Below, one piece after another: positions 1 to 9,945 of a stretch of 64,000 nucleotides of DNA. Origin of the DNA: Tridacna crocea (lineage: Eukaryota > Mollusca > Bivalvia > Cardiida > Cardiidae). The notes under the pieces were generated by a model. The model did not search any database and was not told the origin of the DNA. It worked only from the letters and a program-made list of their open reading frames with translations. The stretch lies in assembly GCA_943736015.1 (NCBI GenBank), contig OX031071.1:37914619-37978618 (forward strand). The letters run 5' to 3'. The number at the start of each line of letters is the position of its first letter. Position 1 is the first letter of the stretch. A program made the position numbers and the translations under genes.

Positions 1-189
1 CCCCCACCAACCTTTGATAGCGAATTTACTAAGTGGCGAAATTGTTCGTTCGAAACCTCGGAAATTTTTCATTAAAGCAGGGTACCATTCAAAAGTGAAA
101 GAACGAAATGCCGGTAACCATCCTCCATCGGAAGTTGAATACTCCCTCTCCAACGTAGATGGCTTATTCCTGTCAAACATATGTGAAAA
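1..189. other. Unassigned sequence at window start
   Basis: No gene or repeat is recognised. A 66-codon open frame (14-214 +) lacks family features and runs into the duplicated segment that follows. It is treated as chance. Confidence 0.3.
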
Positions 190-1201
190 TCTAAGCGAGT
201 CTTGTATTAGATAATTATTCTGCTAACACACGACAGAAAAAGATGGAAGCGATCATGCAATTTGGACATAATTGAACCGATAGAATATAGACTTGAAAGG
301 TATAATTAAGATGGCTATATATGATAAAACCTGTCTAGTTCTGCACAGATTTTGGATTTTCGGAACCCGGAAGTAAATTGAATGAAATAAGTACTCTTCT
401 GAAAAATTGGGGAAAACTGTAATTTTCAAAAGTCAATATTTTATTTAAACAAATATAAATGCGCTAGAATGAGCCTCAAAAGGTAACTAAGGTATTTATT
501 TATCCATAAGGGATATTCCTGAAATTATTTACTTGTCATTTCGTACCCAGGTTGTTTAGTACCTTAGGCTTTGTGATTTTGTTAGTCTTAAGATAACGTT
601 ACATGTTGCCTGATATTTTAAAGAATGGAACAAGAATACTAAACAAGCGTCATAGAAAAATTGTCCATAAACTACTATTTCTTAACCATTTACAAAACAA
701 CAATTTTGGACCATCCAAAATTAGAAACATCTGCAGAGGGCAATTTCAAAATCGGTACAAATGAGACTGCTTGATTGATTGTATGGTGTGTAATGGTTAT
801 GCAGTTTAAGCCGTTTTCAACATTATTTCAGTTACATTGCCGCAGCCAGTAAACCAGTTGATTATTGCTGGAAGTTTCTTTTACCTGTACTCTTCACAAT
901 ATCATTATTGAGCCACTCGCTTCTTTCATACATGTACATAGCCATCATCGAAATAATGGTCAGTGGTGAGAGAGGAATAAATTGTGTTACAATGTCTGTG
1001 ATACTTGGACAGAAATGGGCCGAGCTGGGGACTCATTCATTAGTATCCTGATCTCAGTTCTTCTACGCTACTGACTGAGATACATTGACTCAACAGGTCC
1101 AAGAGAAAATATTGGTTGCTAGCTTTTCTTTTTTTCCATTTCTCATATTTTAAATCAATTCCTGCTAAGATCGATAAAATTAGGGTTTATGTGGTAAAGG
1201 A

Positions 1202-1432
1202 TTAACCCTTTATAAAACAATTCCTGATTTGTACTACCCTGAGATGGAAGCCTGTCAAAAACGTTGTGGGATATGGAGAAAATGCTGGTCACCAGCAATT
1301 TATCCTTTTTCTACAATGTTTTCTTCCCTACTGGAAACAAATTTCAATTTTTGAGTTAGCTTTATTATGCTGTCTGTAGCTGAGATTTATTTTGATGTCT
1401 GTGGCTGCTTTCAATTTAGACAAGTTTAATTT
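1202..1432 (+). mobile_element. Palindromic TTAA MITE, degraded copy
   Basis: The left end TTAACCCTTTATAAAACAAT matches the MITE family consensus seen best at 51169-51395. The central hairpin survives around 1283-1310 (GAGAAAATGCTGGTCACCAG). The right end is degraded and abuts the next element at 1433. Confidence 0.65.
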
Positions 1433-1965
1433 TTAGCTCACCTGAGCATGAAGTGCTCATGGTGAGCCATTGTGATCGTGCTGTGTCTGTTGTGCGTCGT
1501 CCGTCGTCAACATTTTACCTTGTGTACGCTCTAGAGGCCACATTTTCAGTCCGATACGCATGGAAATTGGTCAGAATGTTTGCCTTGATAAAATCTCGGA
1601 CGAGTTAGAAAATGGGTCATGTCGGGTCAAAAACTAAGCCACTTGGTCAAATTTTAGGAAAACCTTGTGTATGCTCTGAAGGACACGTTTTCAGTCTGAT
1701 ACTCCTGAAACTTGATCAGAGTGTTTGTCTCGATGATACATTGAATGAGTTTGAAAATGGGGTCATGTGGGGTTAAAAACAAGGTCAGTGGGTCGAACAT
1801 TTAAAAAACCTTGTGTATGCTCTGGAGGCCACATTTTCAGTCAGATACTCTTCAAACTTGGTCAGGATGTTTGTTTCGGTTATATCTCAAAAGAGATTGA
1901 TAATGGGTAATGTCGGGTCAAAACCTACGTCACTTGGTAAAATCTTTAAAAAACCTTCATAGTTC
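1433..1965 (-). mobile_element. Helitron-like tandem-core element, family d
   Basis: The left end carries the hairpin terminus (TTTAGCTCACCTGAGCA, then TGCTCATGGTGAGC), followed by a CGTCGTCCGTCGTC-rich tract. The core holds about three diverged units of roughly 150-170 bp, each beginning near CCTTGTGTACGCTCTAGAGG. The opposite AACAAGAG-type end is not visible, so the copy is truncated or decayed. Related copies are at 17718-18255 and 27003-27570. Confidence 0.55.
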
Positions 1966-2350
1966 GAAACTTCAAAAATCATTTACTTTTACATTGACTT
2001 TGTCACATTTACGGGAGATTGAGTGTGTAGTGTTATAAGGTTAAAATCTATAATGTAAGAAGCAAGATACGAAGCTCAAAATTAATATCTATCTTTACAT
2101 TGTAAATCCTGGAGATAAGAACTTTGAATTTCAATTTTAACCGCATCAGTTAACAGTTTTAGCTTTGATAATTTACAAGAGAATTCCAGGATGTTGTCAT
2201 TGCTCTCTCTTGATCCGATTGTCATTGGTGTCTTGGCGTCGTGAAAAAAAACGGACACATTCTAATACAATGTACCTTAGTTTTGTGATATATTATGTAT
2301 CCCTGACTTTAACTTTAAAGCGCTAAACCCCACTAGTGTTGTTTTTGTGG

Positions 2351-2413
2351 ATAGTGTAGATCAAGATCAGACTGCACATAACTCACAGTCTGATCTTGGA
2401 TCTACTCTGTCCT
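2351..2413. repeat. Dispersed GATCAGACTGCAC palindrome
   Basis: Inverted arms GTAGATCAAGATCAGACTG and CAGTCTGATCTTGGATCTAC flank a short loop. The same hairpin recurs across the window in varying decay (near 3098, 11569, 14505, 18645, 22244, 29595, 41008 and 52190). It has no coding content and looks like a very short MITE core. Confidence 0.7.
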
Positions 2414-2420
2414 CTAAATA

Positions 2421-2570
2421 AAGGTGACTGAAATTTAGAAATTTGTTCTGGGAAGGGTAGAAAACACTGTGGGAAAAGGAGTACCAGCATATTCTCCTTT
2501 TCCCACAGTGTTTTCAAAAGGCTTCTTTCTCAGAGGCGTCAAAAATACGGATTGTGTGTTAATGGGTTAA
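2421..2570 (-). mobile_element. Palindromic TTAA MITE, 5'-truncated copy
   Basis: A near-perfect hairpin spans about 2460-2516 (arms AAAACACTGTGGGAAAAGGA and its complement). It is followed by the family right half and the terminus TAATGGGTTAA. The other end is lost. Confidence 0.7.
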
Positions 2571-2826
2571 ATAGAGATCCACTGGCATAGCCAAAATCAA
2601 ATTTGTTTTAAGCACAGTGAAGTAAGAAGTGTTCAGGGGAGAGGGGCCATGAGGGTGGTATTTATCTGTGAAGCATTGAGGAATTCTCTAGTCGTCAGTG
2701 CATCAACTAATCACACAGTCCTGTGCAGCTCAGTGATGAATACTAAGTATTCGTTATCTGGAGGCATTGGTTTTCAAGAAACTTCAGAGCACTAGCCTTG
2801 TACTGGTTACGTCTTACCACACTGAG

Positions 2827-3030
2827 TTAATGACCCTGAACACTAGAAAAAAATGAAAACATTGTGGGTAAAAGAGAAAATAATGGTTATCAGCACTTTC
2901 TCCATTCTTCACAATACTTCTAACCATATCAAGAGCACAAATTATTGTTTGAAATGTGTGGATTTGTTGTCTACAATTGCTTTCAGTTTGACCCAGAACA
3001 GTTTTTTCTAAAGTAGATCCATTCCTGGTG
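2827..3030 (+). mobile_element. Decayed palindromic MITE
   Basis: It begins TTAATGACCCTGAACACTAG and keeps a weak hairpin (AAAACATTGTGGGTAAAAGA with a degraded complement near 2905-2930). Neither terminus is clean. Assignment is by similarity to better copies. Confidence 0.4.
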
Positions 3031-3519
3031 CCTTTTCAAACTAAATAGATGGATTAATGGAAATTTTAAGTGAAATCTAGACAAGCTGAACGTCCGCATA
3101 GCAAGATCAGACTGCACGTAAGCCCAACCTGATCTTTATATCCGTTCTGCAAGACTCAAACCACATCATAATTCCTGTGCAATAATGAGGAAATATGTAA
3201 ATGACGACAGCAAGTCACATAGAGAGTGTCTTTTTCCGCGTAACTGCATTTTCAAATGCATGATGTATGAATGTTTTTCTTTTTTGACACTTTTGAGACC
3301 CCCCCCCCCCTCAATACGAATTCCTTCAATACTTACGAATCAATCAGGTATTTTGCCGGTTCACGATCGCTCTCTACACCTATATCTTTACGTCCTTGCC
3401 ATTGTTCGACCTGGTCCGATAGGTTGATGTGTTTTAACTTATATTTCCTGTGTCTTTCAATCAACGTACGTGTTTTGACACTTTCGCTTTTCCTCAGACG
3501 CACTTCCGCGTTGGTAAAG

Positions 3520-3567
3520 ATGGCGTCCTGGTTATTATTATTCGTTTACGCATGCGCGAATATTCAG
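3520..3567 (+). CDS. Candidate first coding exon, signal-peptide-like
   Basis: This is a 16-codon open stretch, MASWLLLFVYACANIQ. It has a good initiation context (AAAGATGG, A at -3 and G at +4), a hydrophobic core typical of a signal peptide, and an immediate candidate donor CAG|GTGCGT at 3567/3568 in phase 0. A CpG-bearing ACGCATGCGCG stretch, resembling an NRF1-type site, lies inside the exon. If real, it is exon 1 of a secreted or membrane protein. No second exon was identified in the window, so product and family are unknown. Chance is a serious alternative for so short a stretch. Confidence 0.3.
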
Positions 3568-4135
3568 GTGCGTGCTTCTGATTTAGAATTAACAGCGTAG
3601 TGACGCTTTTGAAAAAAATAGGGGAATTCCCACGAAAAAGGATTTGTTTGTCTTGATTTTTAACCTCAATCTTTTATATTATACTAAGATAACTTCGTCC
3701 ATCCCAACAAAATCAAGTTTACTGCCGAATACGAACATTTTCTAAAATTTTTGCATTTCGAAATCTGGTTGCATTGCCCTTTAATGTATCTAATGGAAAA
3801 TGTTCTTTCAAACTCTGAAAATTACACTCTTTTGTTGCATTTTTGCCTTTAATATGATAAAAAATCCTATCGATGTAGGGTAGGATATTATGAATAATAT
3901 GCTATGAATAATATCTGACACAGTAGAATAGAACCCGGATGGAACAAAACGTCACGAGCGGTTATTCCTTCTGCTTTAGTGCATGGACTGAGCAGCGAGA
4001 TTGAATGTTATCAAATAGCCGTTTTGAATCAAGAAACTGCAACACAAAGTAAATCATGATTAAAGTAAAGAAAACCTTCAAAAATATTTTCAAACAGAAC
4101 TTAAACTGCAAAATTGTATGCTAATTTTTAATATA
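3568..4135. other. Unassigned AT-rich sequence
   Basis: If the preceding exon is real, this is intron. No open frame, repeat match inside the window, or clear regulatory structure was seen. Confidence 0.3.
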
Positions 4136-4250
4136 GGGACGATATCTCCAAAATTTGATTGAGGGACAATTTGATTGAAATCGTCCCCAAGCAGTTTGGG
4201 AACGATTTCTCCAGGGGAAGATTTCTCCAGCATTCATAGTAGAGCTCTTT
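4136..4250. repeat. GGGGACGATTTCTCC-type short repeat
   Basis: The block contains GGGACGATATCTCC, GAAATCGTCCCC, ACGATTTCTCCAGGGG and GATTTCTCCAGCATTC. Similar motifs in both orientations recur at 48010-48160. The motifs are mutually inverted, so the block can fold. The element class is unknown. Confidence 0.5.
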
Positions 4251-4271
4251 TAAAGCGTTTAGGAATATAAA

Positions 4272-5840
4272 CACAAGAGCTTTGCAGAGCGGCGCACATA
4301 CGCCCGAAAGGGCTTGTCAGTGAAATGAGTTGATATGACGGATTGGCCATGAATGAAGAGTAGTTATTGTCCATGATATGTGAAAAATATTAAAGGGCAA
4401 CAACGAAAAAAATAAGGGTGGTACATTTAAAATTTTGTGAATTGCTCTTATCCACAAGGTGTTCTATCAGTCTTTGAAGGTTCAAGATCATAGCTTTTAC
4501 ATTTTAGAAATTATGGCCCAGACAAAAATTCAAAGTGAAAACTAACAAAGGGCAATAACTCAAAAAGAAGGATGGCAGTTATGGTTCTTGTGCAATGCAC
4601 TTCTTCATAACGTGTTCTATTAGTCATGAAGTTTCAAGATGATGGATTTTAAAGTTTTGAGGTTATCGTCTTTACAAAAATTCAAACTGAAAATTAACAA
4701 AGAGCAAAAAGTCAAAAAATAAAGATGGCATAGTTATGGTTCATGTGCACTGCACTTCTCCATAATGTGTTTAATCAATGTAAGAAGTTCCAAGTTAATA
4801 GCTTTTATAGTTTGGAAGTTATGGCCTGGACAAAAATTCAAACTGAAAATTAACAAAGGGCAATAACTCAAAAATTAAGAGCAGCAGACTTATGATTGTT
4901 GTGCACTGCTTTTCTCCATAATGTGTTTTATCAGTGTATGAAGTTCCAAGTTAACAGCTTTTATAGTTTGGAAGTTATGGGATTTACAAAAATTCAAAAT
5001 TGTTGGTTGGTTGTATTGGGGTTTAACGCCACTTTAACAGCTAAGGTCATATCATGGCGGTCGGTGACGCACATGTGTTTCCTGGCTTTCTCACAACGGT
5101 ACTAACGCAACTTTCTTTCCAAAGCCACCGACTACTTTTCTCACATGCTTCAGCAGAGGTGAGAGGTGATAATACACCGGAAAGAAAGTTCGCCTCAACC
5201 GGGTATCGAACTCGCAACCACCAGGTCATGAGTCCGACACGCTTACCACTGAGCCACCTGGGCGGTCACAAAAAATCAAAATGAAAATTAACAAATGGCA
5301 ATAACTAAAAAAAATGGTGGCAGACTTATGGTTCATGTGCACTGCACTTCTCCATAATATGTTCTATCAGTGTATGTAGTTCCAAGTTAATAGCTTTTAT
5401 GGTTTGGAAGTAATTGTCTGGACAGAAATTCAAACTGAAAATTATTAAAGGGCAATAACTCAGAAATAAAGGTGGCAGAGTTATGGTTCATGTGCACTGC
5501 ACTTCTCCATAATGGGTTTTATCAGTGTATGTAGTTTCAAGTTGATGCCTTTTATGATATCGAAGTTATGGCATGAACAAAAATTCAAAGTGGAACGTTG
5601 GTTATTTCAGAAATTAAGGGCAGATAATTTTAGAACGCAAGCAGCGATCCAAATACTAAGAGTCAGGTGCACAACTAGACACCATGGAGATTCACTGTGG
5701 CAAGTTTCAAATAATTCGGATGAAAACTGTAGGAGAAGTTGCGTACACAAGAAATTGCTAATGGACGGACGGACGGACAGACAGACAGACGAACGGACGA
5801 CCGGGGGTATAACATAATACGACCCTTCGGACGTATAAAA
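4272..5840 (+). mobile_element. Helitron-like tandem-core element, family f, copy 1
   Basis: The left terminus ACAAGAGCTTTGCAGAGCGG with CGCCCGAAAGGGCTTGTCAG is the mirror of the right end of 24923-26541. The core is a tandem series of roughly 150-170 bp units, each containing CAAAGGGCAATAACTC, ATGGTTCATGTGCACTGCAC and TTCCAAGTTAATAGC. A SINE (5001-5277) interrupts it. The right part carries a GACGGACGGACGGACAGACA tract and then a variant end (CCGGGGGTATAACATAATAC) rather than the hairpin-CTAA terminus. From about 5365 onward the sequence is duplicated at 55315 onward. Confidence 0.65.
5001..5277 (-). mobile_element. tRNA-derived SINE, copy 1
   Basis: On the minus strand a tRNA-like head reads CCCAGGTGGCTCAGTGGTAA (box A region) with a box B-like GAGTTCGATACCC near 5205. 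The body ends in GTTAAACCCCAATACAACCA. It inserted into a family-f unit. The flanks ACAAAAATTCAAAAT (4986-5000) and ACAAAAAATCAAAAT (5278-5292) are a 15-bp target duplication with one mismatch. No intact tRNA function is expected. Confidence 0.85.
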
Positions 5841-5899
5841 AGTAGGTTTAAAGAAGAAAGGCATATTTCCCTTATGACAGCGACAAAATTAAACGGCTA

Positions 5900-6100
5900 A
5901 TGCTTAATTGATGGTATCTGTTGTTGAGAGGTAGAGCGTCGGCCACGTAACCAATGGGACCCAAGTTCAAGACCCAGGAGCGGTTTTCAACTTTGGGATC
6001 TTTTATTGACCAACACATCCAGCGCGAGTACTGGTGTAGTTCCCAGGAAACAGAATTGACAGAGATTTGATTCAGTTGTAAAAGCTTGTTTTTCAATCGA
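5900..6100 (+). repeat. tRNA-like SINE relic
   Basis: GAGAGGTAGAGCGTCGGCCA resembles a tRNA D-arm/box A, and AAGTTCAAGACCCAGGAGC resembles box B. The copy at 55855-56040 is nearly identical and sits in the same context, so the relic predates the A/B duplication. It is not an intact tRNA. Confidence 0.5.
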
Positions 6101-6173
6101 TGTTAAATAAATATGTTTTTTAAACTTAATTGATATTGAGATGTTTTTAACCGAAATATGTTCAACAGACACT

Positions 6174-6404
6174 TTAACCCATTACCACACAATCATTACT
6201 TTTGACGACCCTGAGAAAGAAGCCTTTAAAAAACATTGTGAGAAAAGGAGAACATGCTGAGAAACACCAGCATTTTCTCCCTTTCCCACAATGTTTTCTA
6301 TTCTTCAAAAAAATAATCAAATTTTCAGTCACTTTTATTTTTTTTTGTCAGAAAATTTTTTTGATTGGACAAACCTAAAATTTTGTCGTCTGGTAACGAG
6401 TTCA
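6174..6404 (+). mobile_element. Palindromic TTAA MITE
   Basis: It starts TTAACCCATTACCACACAAT and has a central hairpin near 6230-6300 (GAACATGCTG and CAGCATTTTCTCCC arms). It ends GTCGTCTGGTAACGAGTTC. The orthologous copy inside duplication B is 56105-56331, whose terminus TTACGAGTTAA preserves the second TTAA. Confidence 0.8.
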
Positions 6405-6511
6405 TTTACTTAGCCATCCGTCAAATATCGTACAATTTAATCAATTTTTAAGAACCATTGAAATCATGGCCATCTAAAGAGATTGGGTACCAGGGTTTGA
6501 CATTAACATTT

Positions 6512-7840
6512 TTAGCTCACCTGAGCACAACCTGCTCAAGGGGAGCTTTTAGGATCACCCGGTGCCCGTCATCCGTCGTGCGTCGTCAACAATTCTTTAA
6601 GCATCACCTCCTCCTAAACCGCTGGGCCGATTTAGCACAAACTTGGCTGGAATGTTCCTTGGGAAGTCCTCTTTAAAAATGGTTCACAGAATTTGATTCC
6701 ATCAAAAACTCTGGTTGCCATGGCAACCAAATGGGATTTTCTGGGGAATTCTTTAAAAATCTTCACCTCTGAAACCGCTGGTCAGATTTTGAAATAATTT
6801 CACAGAGATATTCCTTGGGTGACCCTTTTCAAAAATTGTTCGTAAAATTTTGATCCGTCCAAAAAAAAGGCTCTGGTAAATGGGGGCTTCTTGCACCATA
6901 TAGAAATGAAGTTCTTAAAAATTCTTCTTCTCTCAAAATGCTGGTCAGATTTTGAAATAATTTCATAGATCTGTTCCTTGTGTGACCCTTTTCAAAAAGT
7001 GTTCGCGAAATTTTAATCCGTCAAGAAACATGGCTCTGGTGAATGGGGGCTACTTGCACTATACGGAAATTAAGAAATTCTTAAAAATTCTTCTTCTCTG
7101 AAACCGCTGGTCAGAATTTGAAATAATTTCACGGAGATGTTGCTTGGATAACCCTTTCCAAAAGGTGTTCGCGAAATTTTGATCAGTCAAGAAACACGGC
7201 TCTGGTGAATGGGGGCTACTTGCACTATAGGGAAATAAATAAATTCTTAAAAATTCTTCTCATTTGAAACCGTCAGTCATATTTTGAAATAATTTCACAG
7301 AAATGTTCCTTCAATGACCCTTTTTAAAAATTGTTTATGTAATTTTGATGCATCAAGAAACATGGCTCTGGTGAATGGGGACTTCTTGCACTATTTGGCC
7401 ATAAAGAAATTCTTAAAAATTCTTTTTCTCTGAAACGGCTGATCAGATTTTGAAATAATCTCACAGAAATGTTACTTTGGTAACCCTTTTCAAAAATGGT
7501 TCGCAAAATGCTGATTTGTCTTGACACATGGTTCTGGTGAATGGGGGCTACTTGCACTATTTGGCCATGAAGAAATTATTTTCTCTGAAACGGCTGATCA
7601 GATTTTGAAATTTTTTCACAGAAATGTTTCTTGGCTAACCCATCTCAAAAATTGCTCTAGAAATTTTGATCCATCAAGAGGCATGGCTCTGATGGCTGTG
7701 GGCTATTTAAACTATACAGACATGAAGAAATTCTCATAAATTCTTCTTCTCTGAAATGGCTGATTACATTTTGAAAGAAATGGCTATGGTTCTCCCAGAA
7801 ATTCAGGTGAGCGATCCAGGGCCATCTTGGCCCTCTTGTT
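6512..7840 (-). mobile_element. Helitron-like tandem-core element, family a, copy A
   Basis: The left terminus is TTAGCTCACCTGAGCACAAC with CTGCTCAAGGGGAGC, which on the minus strand is a hairpin followed by CTAA. The right terminus is GGGCCATCTTGGCCCTCTTG plus TT. The core contains about seven units of 130-160 bp, each with CTGAAACCGCTGGTCAGATT and TCTGGTGAATGGGGGCTACT. A CCGTCATCCGTCGTGCGTCG tract follows the hairpin. It is duplicated at 56457-57804. No Rep/helicase coding sequence is present, so it is non-autonomous. Confidence 0.7.
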
Positions 7841-8343
7841 TTCAACTAGACCAGTGGACCAGTAATTTGAAATTTTTATTAGACCACTTCAGATTTCTAC
7901 TAGACCAGTTTTGTAGAATGAAGAAAAGTATGAAATAGATCGAAATTCCTTGTTAATATACAACAATTGTGAAAAAAGGACCATGTCATGTTTAGTAATG
8001 ATCAATGAATGTCTCTCCGTTAGATTATTTCAATTACGATTTTACCCATTTTGAAAGCAGGATCAGACACACATTCTAGTCTAACTTAGGCTCAGAATAA
8101 TACCAGAATAGGAGTTTACAAGGACAAAACCATTGTGATATAATATGTTATCAGATCCTTTTATATATCTTCAGTTTATTAAACTGTCAGAGAAAACATG
8201 ACATTTTCCTCCGGATCAAACAGAAACCAACAGCGTGAATCCAGCGTTCACTCAAGGTCTAAAATGATATTTTTGTGTAATCTTATCTCAGTGTTCCCAC
8301 TGGCTTTATATTTGAAGGGTACATTTATCCCTTGAGCTATATA
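7841..8343. other. Duplicated linker between elements
   Basis: Present in both A and B copies (B: about 57805-58290). It contains three CTAGACCA-type motifs (7846-7912) and no coding sequence. It ends at the TA target of the Tc1 insertion. Confidence 0.5.
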
Positions 8344-8552
8344 CACTGAGCAAAAGTTCTAACCGATCAGTGTTTCTTTAACATATAATTGGAAAGAAAA
8401 TGTAATATCACGAGAGACATTTTATTTCAAAATTAACATAATTCATTGAGAGGTTTATCTTCAAAATTTAACGACAGAAATATACAAAAATAGCACATAA
8501 AAAGGTAGACCCATCTCAAAAGTAAAAGTCAAACTCGTCTGTATTCAAAAAA

Positions 8553-9672
8553 CTAGTAGTTCATGTGTCCACCGTTAGCATTTATGACAGCTCGATACCT
8601 GCTTCTCATTGATGCAATAAATGGCTGGATTTCTTGTTGACGTATCCCATTCCAAACATTGATAATTTACTGCTCAAGGGTGCCCAAATTTACTGGCTGA
8701 GGAAGAGCCCGAACTCTTCTTTTCAACAAGTCCCAGATGTGTTCAATAGGGTTTAGGTCCGGACTTCGTGCTGGAAAAGGGACAAGTCGGACATGATGCC
8801 CTGCCAGCAAAGCCTGAGTAGCTCTTGCGTTGTGACATGGTGCATTGTCTTGAGCCAGTGACATAAAACGGTTTGCTCTGATATATGGTATGATTGCTGG
8901 AACAATTACATCGTCCTGGTATTTTCTAGCAGTAAGATTTCCTCTAATGATGACAGGTGGTGTTTTTATATGTAATGATACACCTCCCAAGACCATAACA
9001 GATCCTCCAGCGAACAGTTCTGTTTCCCTGACACAGTTTCATGCGTGACGCTCTCCCCTACGGCGATACACACGTTGACGGCCGTCGGCATCACGAAGAC
9101 GTATTCTGGTTTCATCTGTGAATTAAACATTGGCCCAGTCTGCCCTTGTAAAACGTAAATGTTGACGTGCCCAAGTAAGGCGGTTATGTCTGTGTCGATT
9201 CGATAATTTAGGTACCTTACACGGCCTGTATGCTTTCAATCCAGCGTCTTTTAGACGATTGGGTACCATTGACGATGATACTGGGCGGTTGTGAAGGCCG
9301 ATAATGTTCCGAGCAGTAAGTGCAGAGAACGTAAAACGGTTACGCGGGTGGGACACGACGATGAATCTGTCCTGGCGTCATGTTGTAATCTTTCGCCGTG
9401 ACCGACGAACAAGATCCTGGACACTTCCGGTCACAGTAAATTTTCTCCACAGTGCGTGAATTGTTGAAAATGCCCTGTTTAATGTTCTAGCAACCTGAAA
9501 TTAAACGAAATTACGGTTGCATAATTTGATAATTCTACTGCACTCAGTTTAAATTTTTCTTTCATCGATTTTGTAAAAAATATTGGCTATGATGACGTAC
9601 TTGTCTTATGGAGGCTCCTGCCGTCAACATTGCTATGGCCCTCTCTCGTTGTTCGAGTGTCATTCTCGCCAT
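8553..9672 (-). pseudogene. Tc1-type (IS630-Tc1-mariner) transposase with intron, disabled by four stops
   Basis: The enzyme family cuts and pastes the flanking element at TA sites using a DDE/D triad. Exon 1 (9601-9672) encodes 24 codons starting MARMTLEQRERAI. A 106-bp candidate intron (9495-9600, GTACGT...TTTCAG) follows, and exon 2 (8553-9494) continues in frame with VARTLNRAFSTIHALWRKF, the helix-turn-helix region. The catalytic signatures FTDE, QDNAPCH and DLNPIEHIWD are all present, with 34 residues between the second D and the E (DD34E). The predicted length of 337 codons is typical for Tc1. Four in-frame stops interrupt exon 2: TGA 9378-9380, TAA 9123-9125, TGA 9039-9041 and TAA 8667-8669. 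No frameshift was found. The element is therefore a fairly young but inactive copy. Confidence 0.9.
9495..9600 (-). other. Candidate intron in Tc1 transposase
   Basis: On the minus strand the sequence runs from donor CAA|GTACGT to acceptor TTTCAG|GTTGCT. Splicing it out joins two in-frame segments that together give the expected N-terminal DNA-binding region. Reading through would not preserve the family sequence. Confidence 0.75.
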
Positions 9673-9945
9673 GTTTTCTGTTTTTCTGTATCAGTGTTAA
9701 TAGACAGTAAGTCTGACAGTGTACACGCAATAGCTTTAGTGCACGGGTGTTTCACGGGCGGAAAATCAGAATCGGTCACGTGATTGGATCTTACCTCACG
9801 TGCAATTCACTTCGAATTTTAAAAGGCGAGATTTGATAGACATTTACCTTGAAATCTTTCTTACAAATTTAAACTTTCATACACCATGTAGTTTTTGAAA
9901 AATACAATTTCAGAAAGTGATCGGTTAGAACTTGCGCTCAGTGTA

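Larger units (their letters stand above)
190..2420. repeat. Diverged duplicated segment, copy 1
   Basis: This segment aligns by eye, with indels, to 16640-18715. Shared landmarks include the stretch around 270-380 (GACTTGAAAGG, then CCGGAAGTAAATTGAATGAA), the ATTTATTTATCCATAAGGGA block near 495, the family-d tandem core near 1500-1950, the GGGAGATTGAGTGTGTAGTG block near 2015, and the palindrome at 2351-2413. A third, partial copy of its left part lies at about 54950-55110. Copy 1 lacks the CpG-rich insertion found in copy 2. No coding sequence was seen in it. Confidence 0.8.
8344..9943 (-). mobile_element. Complete Tc1-type transposon with TA target duplication
   Basis: The element is 1600 bp. 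Left TIR: CACTGAGCAAAAGTTCTAAC then CGATCA. The right TIR complement reads CACTGAGCGCAAGTTCTAAC then CGATCA, so 24 of 26 positions match. TA dinucleotides flank it at 8342-8343 and 9944-9945. The duplicated segment B (58285-58310) lacks the element entirely, giving an internal empty site. It encodes one full-length but disabled transposase on the minus strand. Confidence 0.93.

Noticed and set aside
3271..3600. 109-codon frame ending near the candidate signal-peptide exon
   Set aside because: Upstream codons include a C-run and low-complexity sequence. Only the short segment from 3520 has start and splice support.
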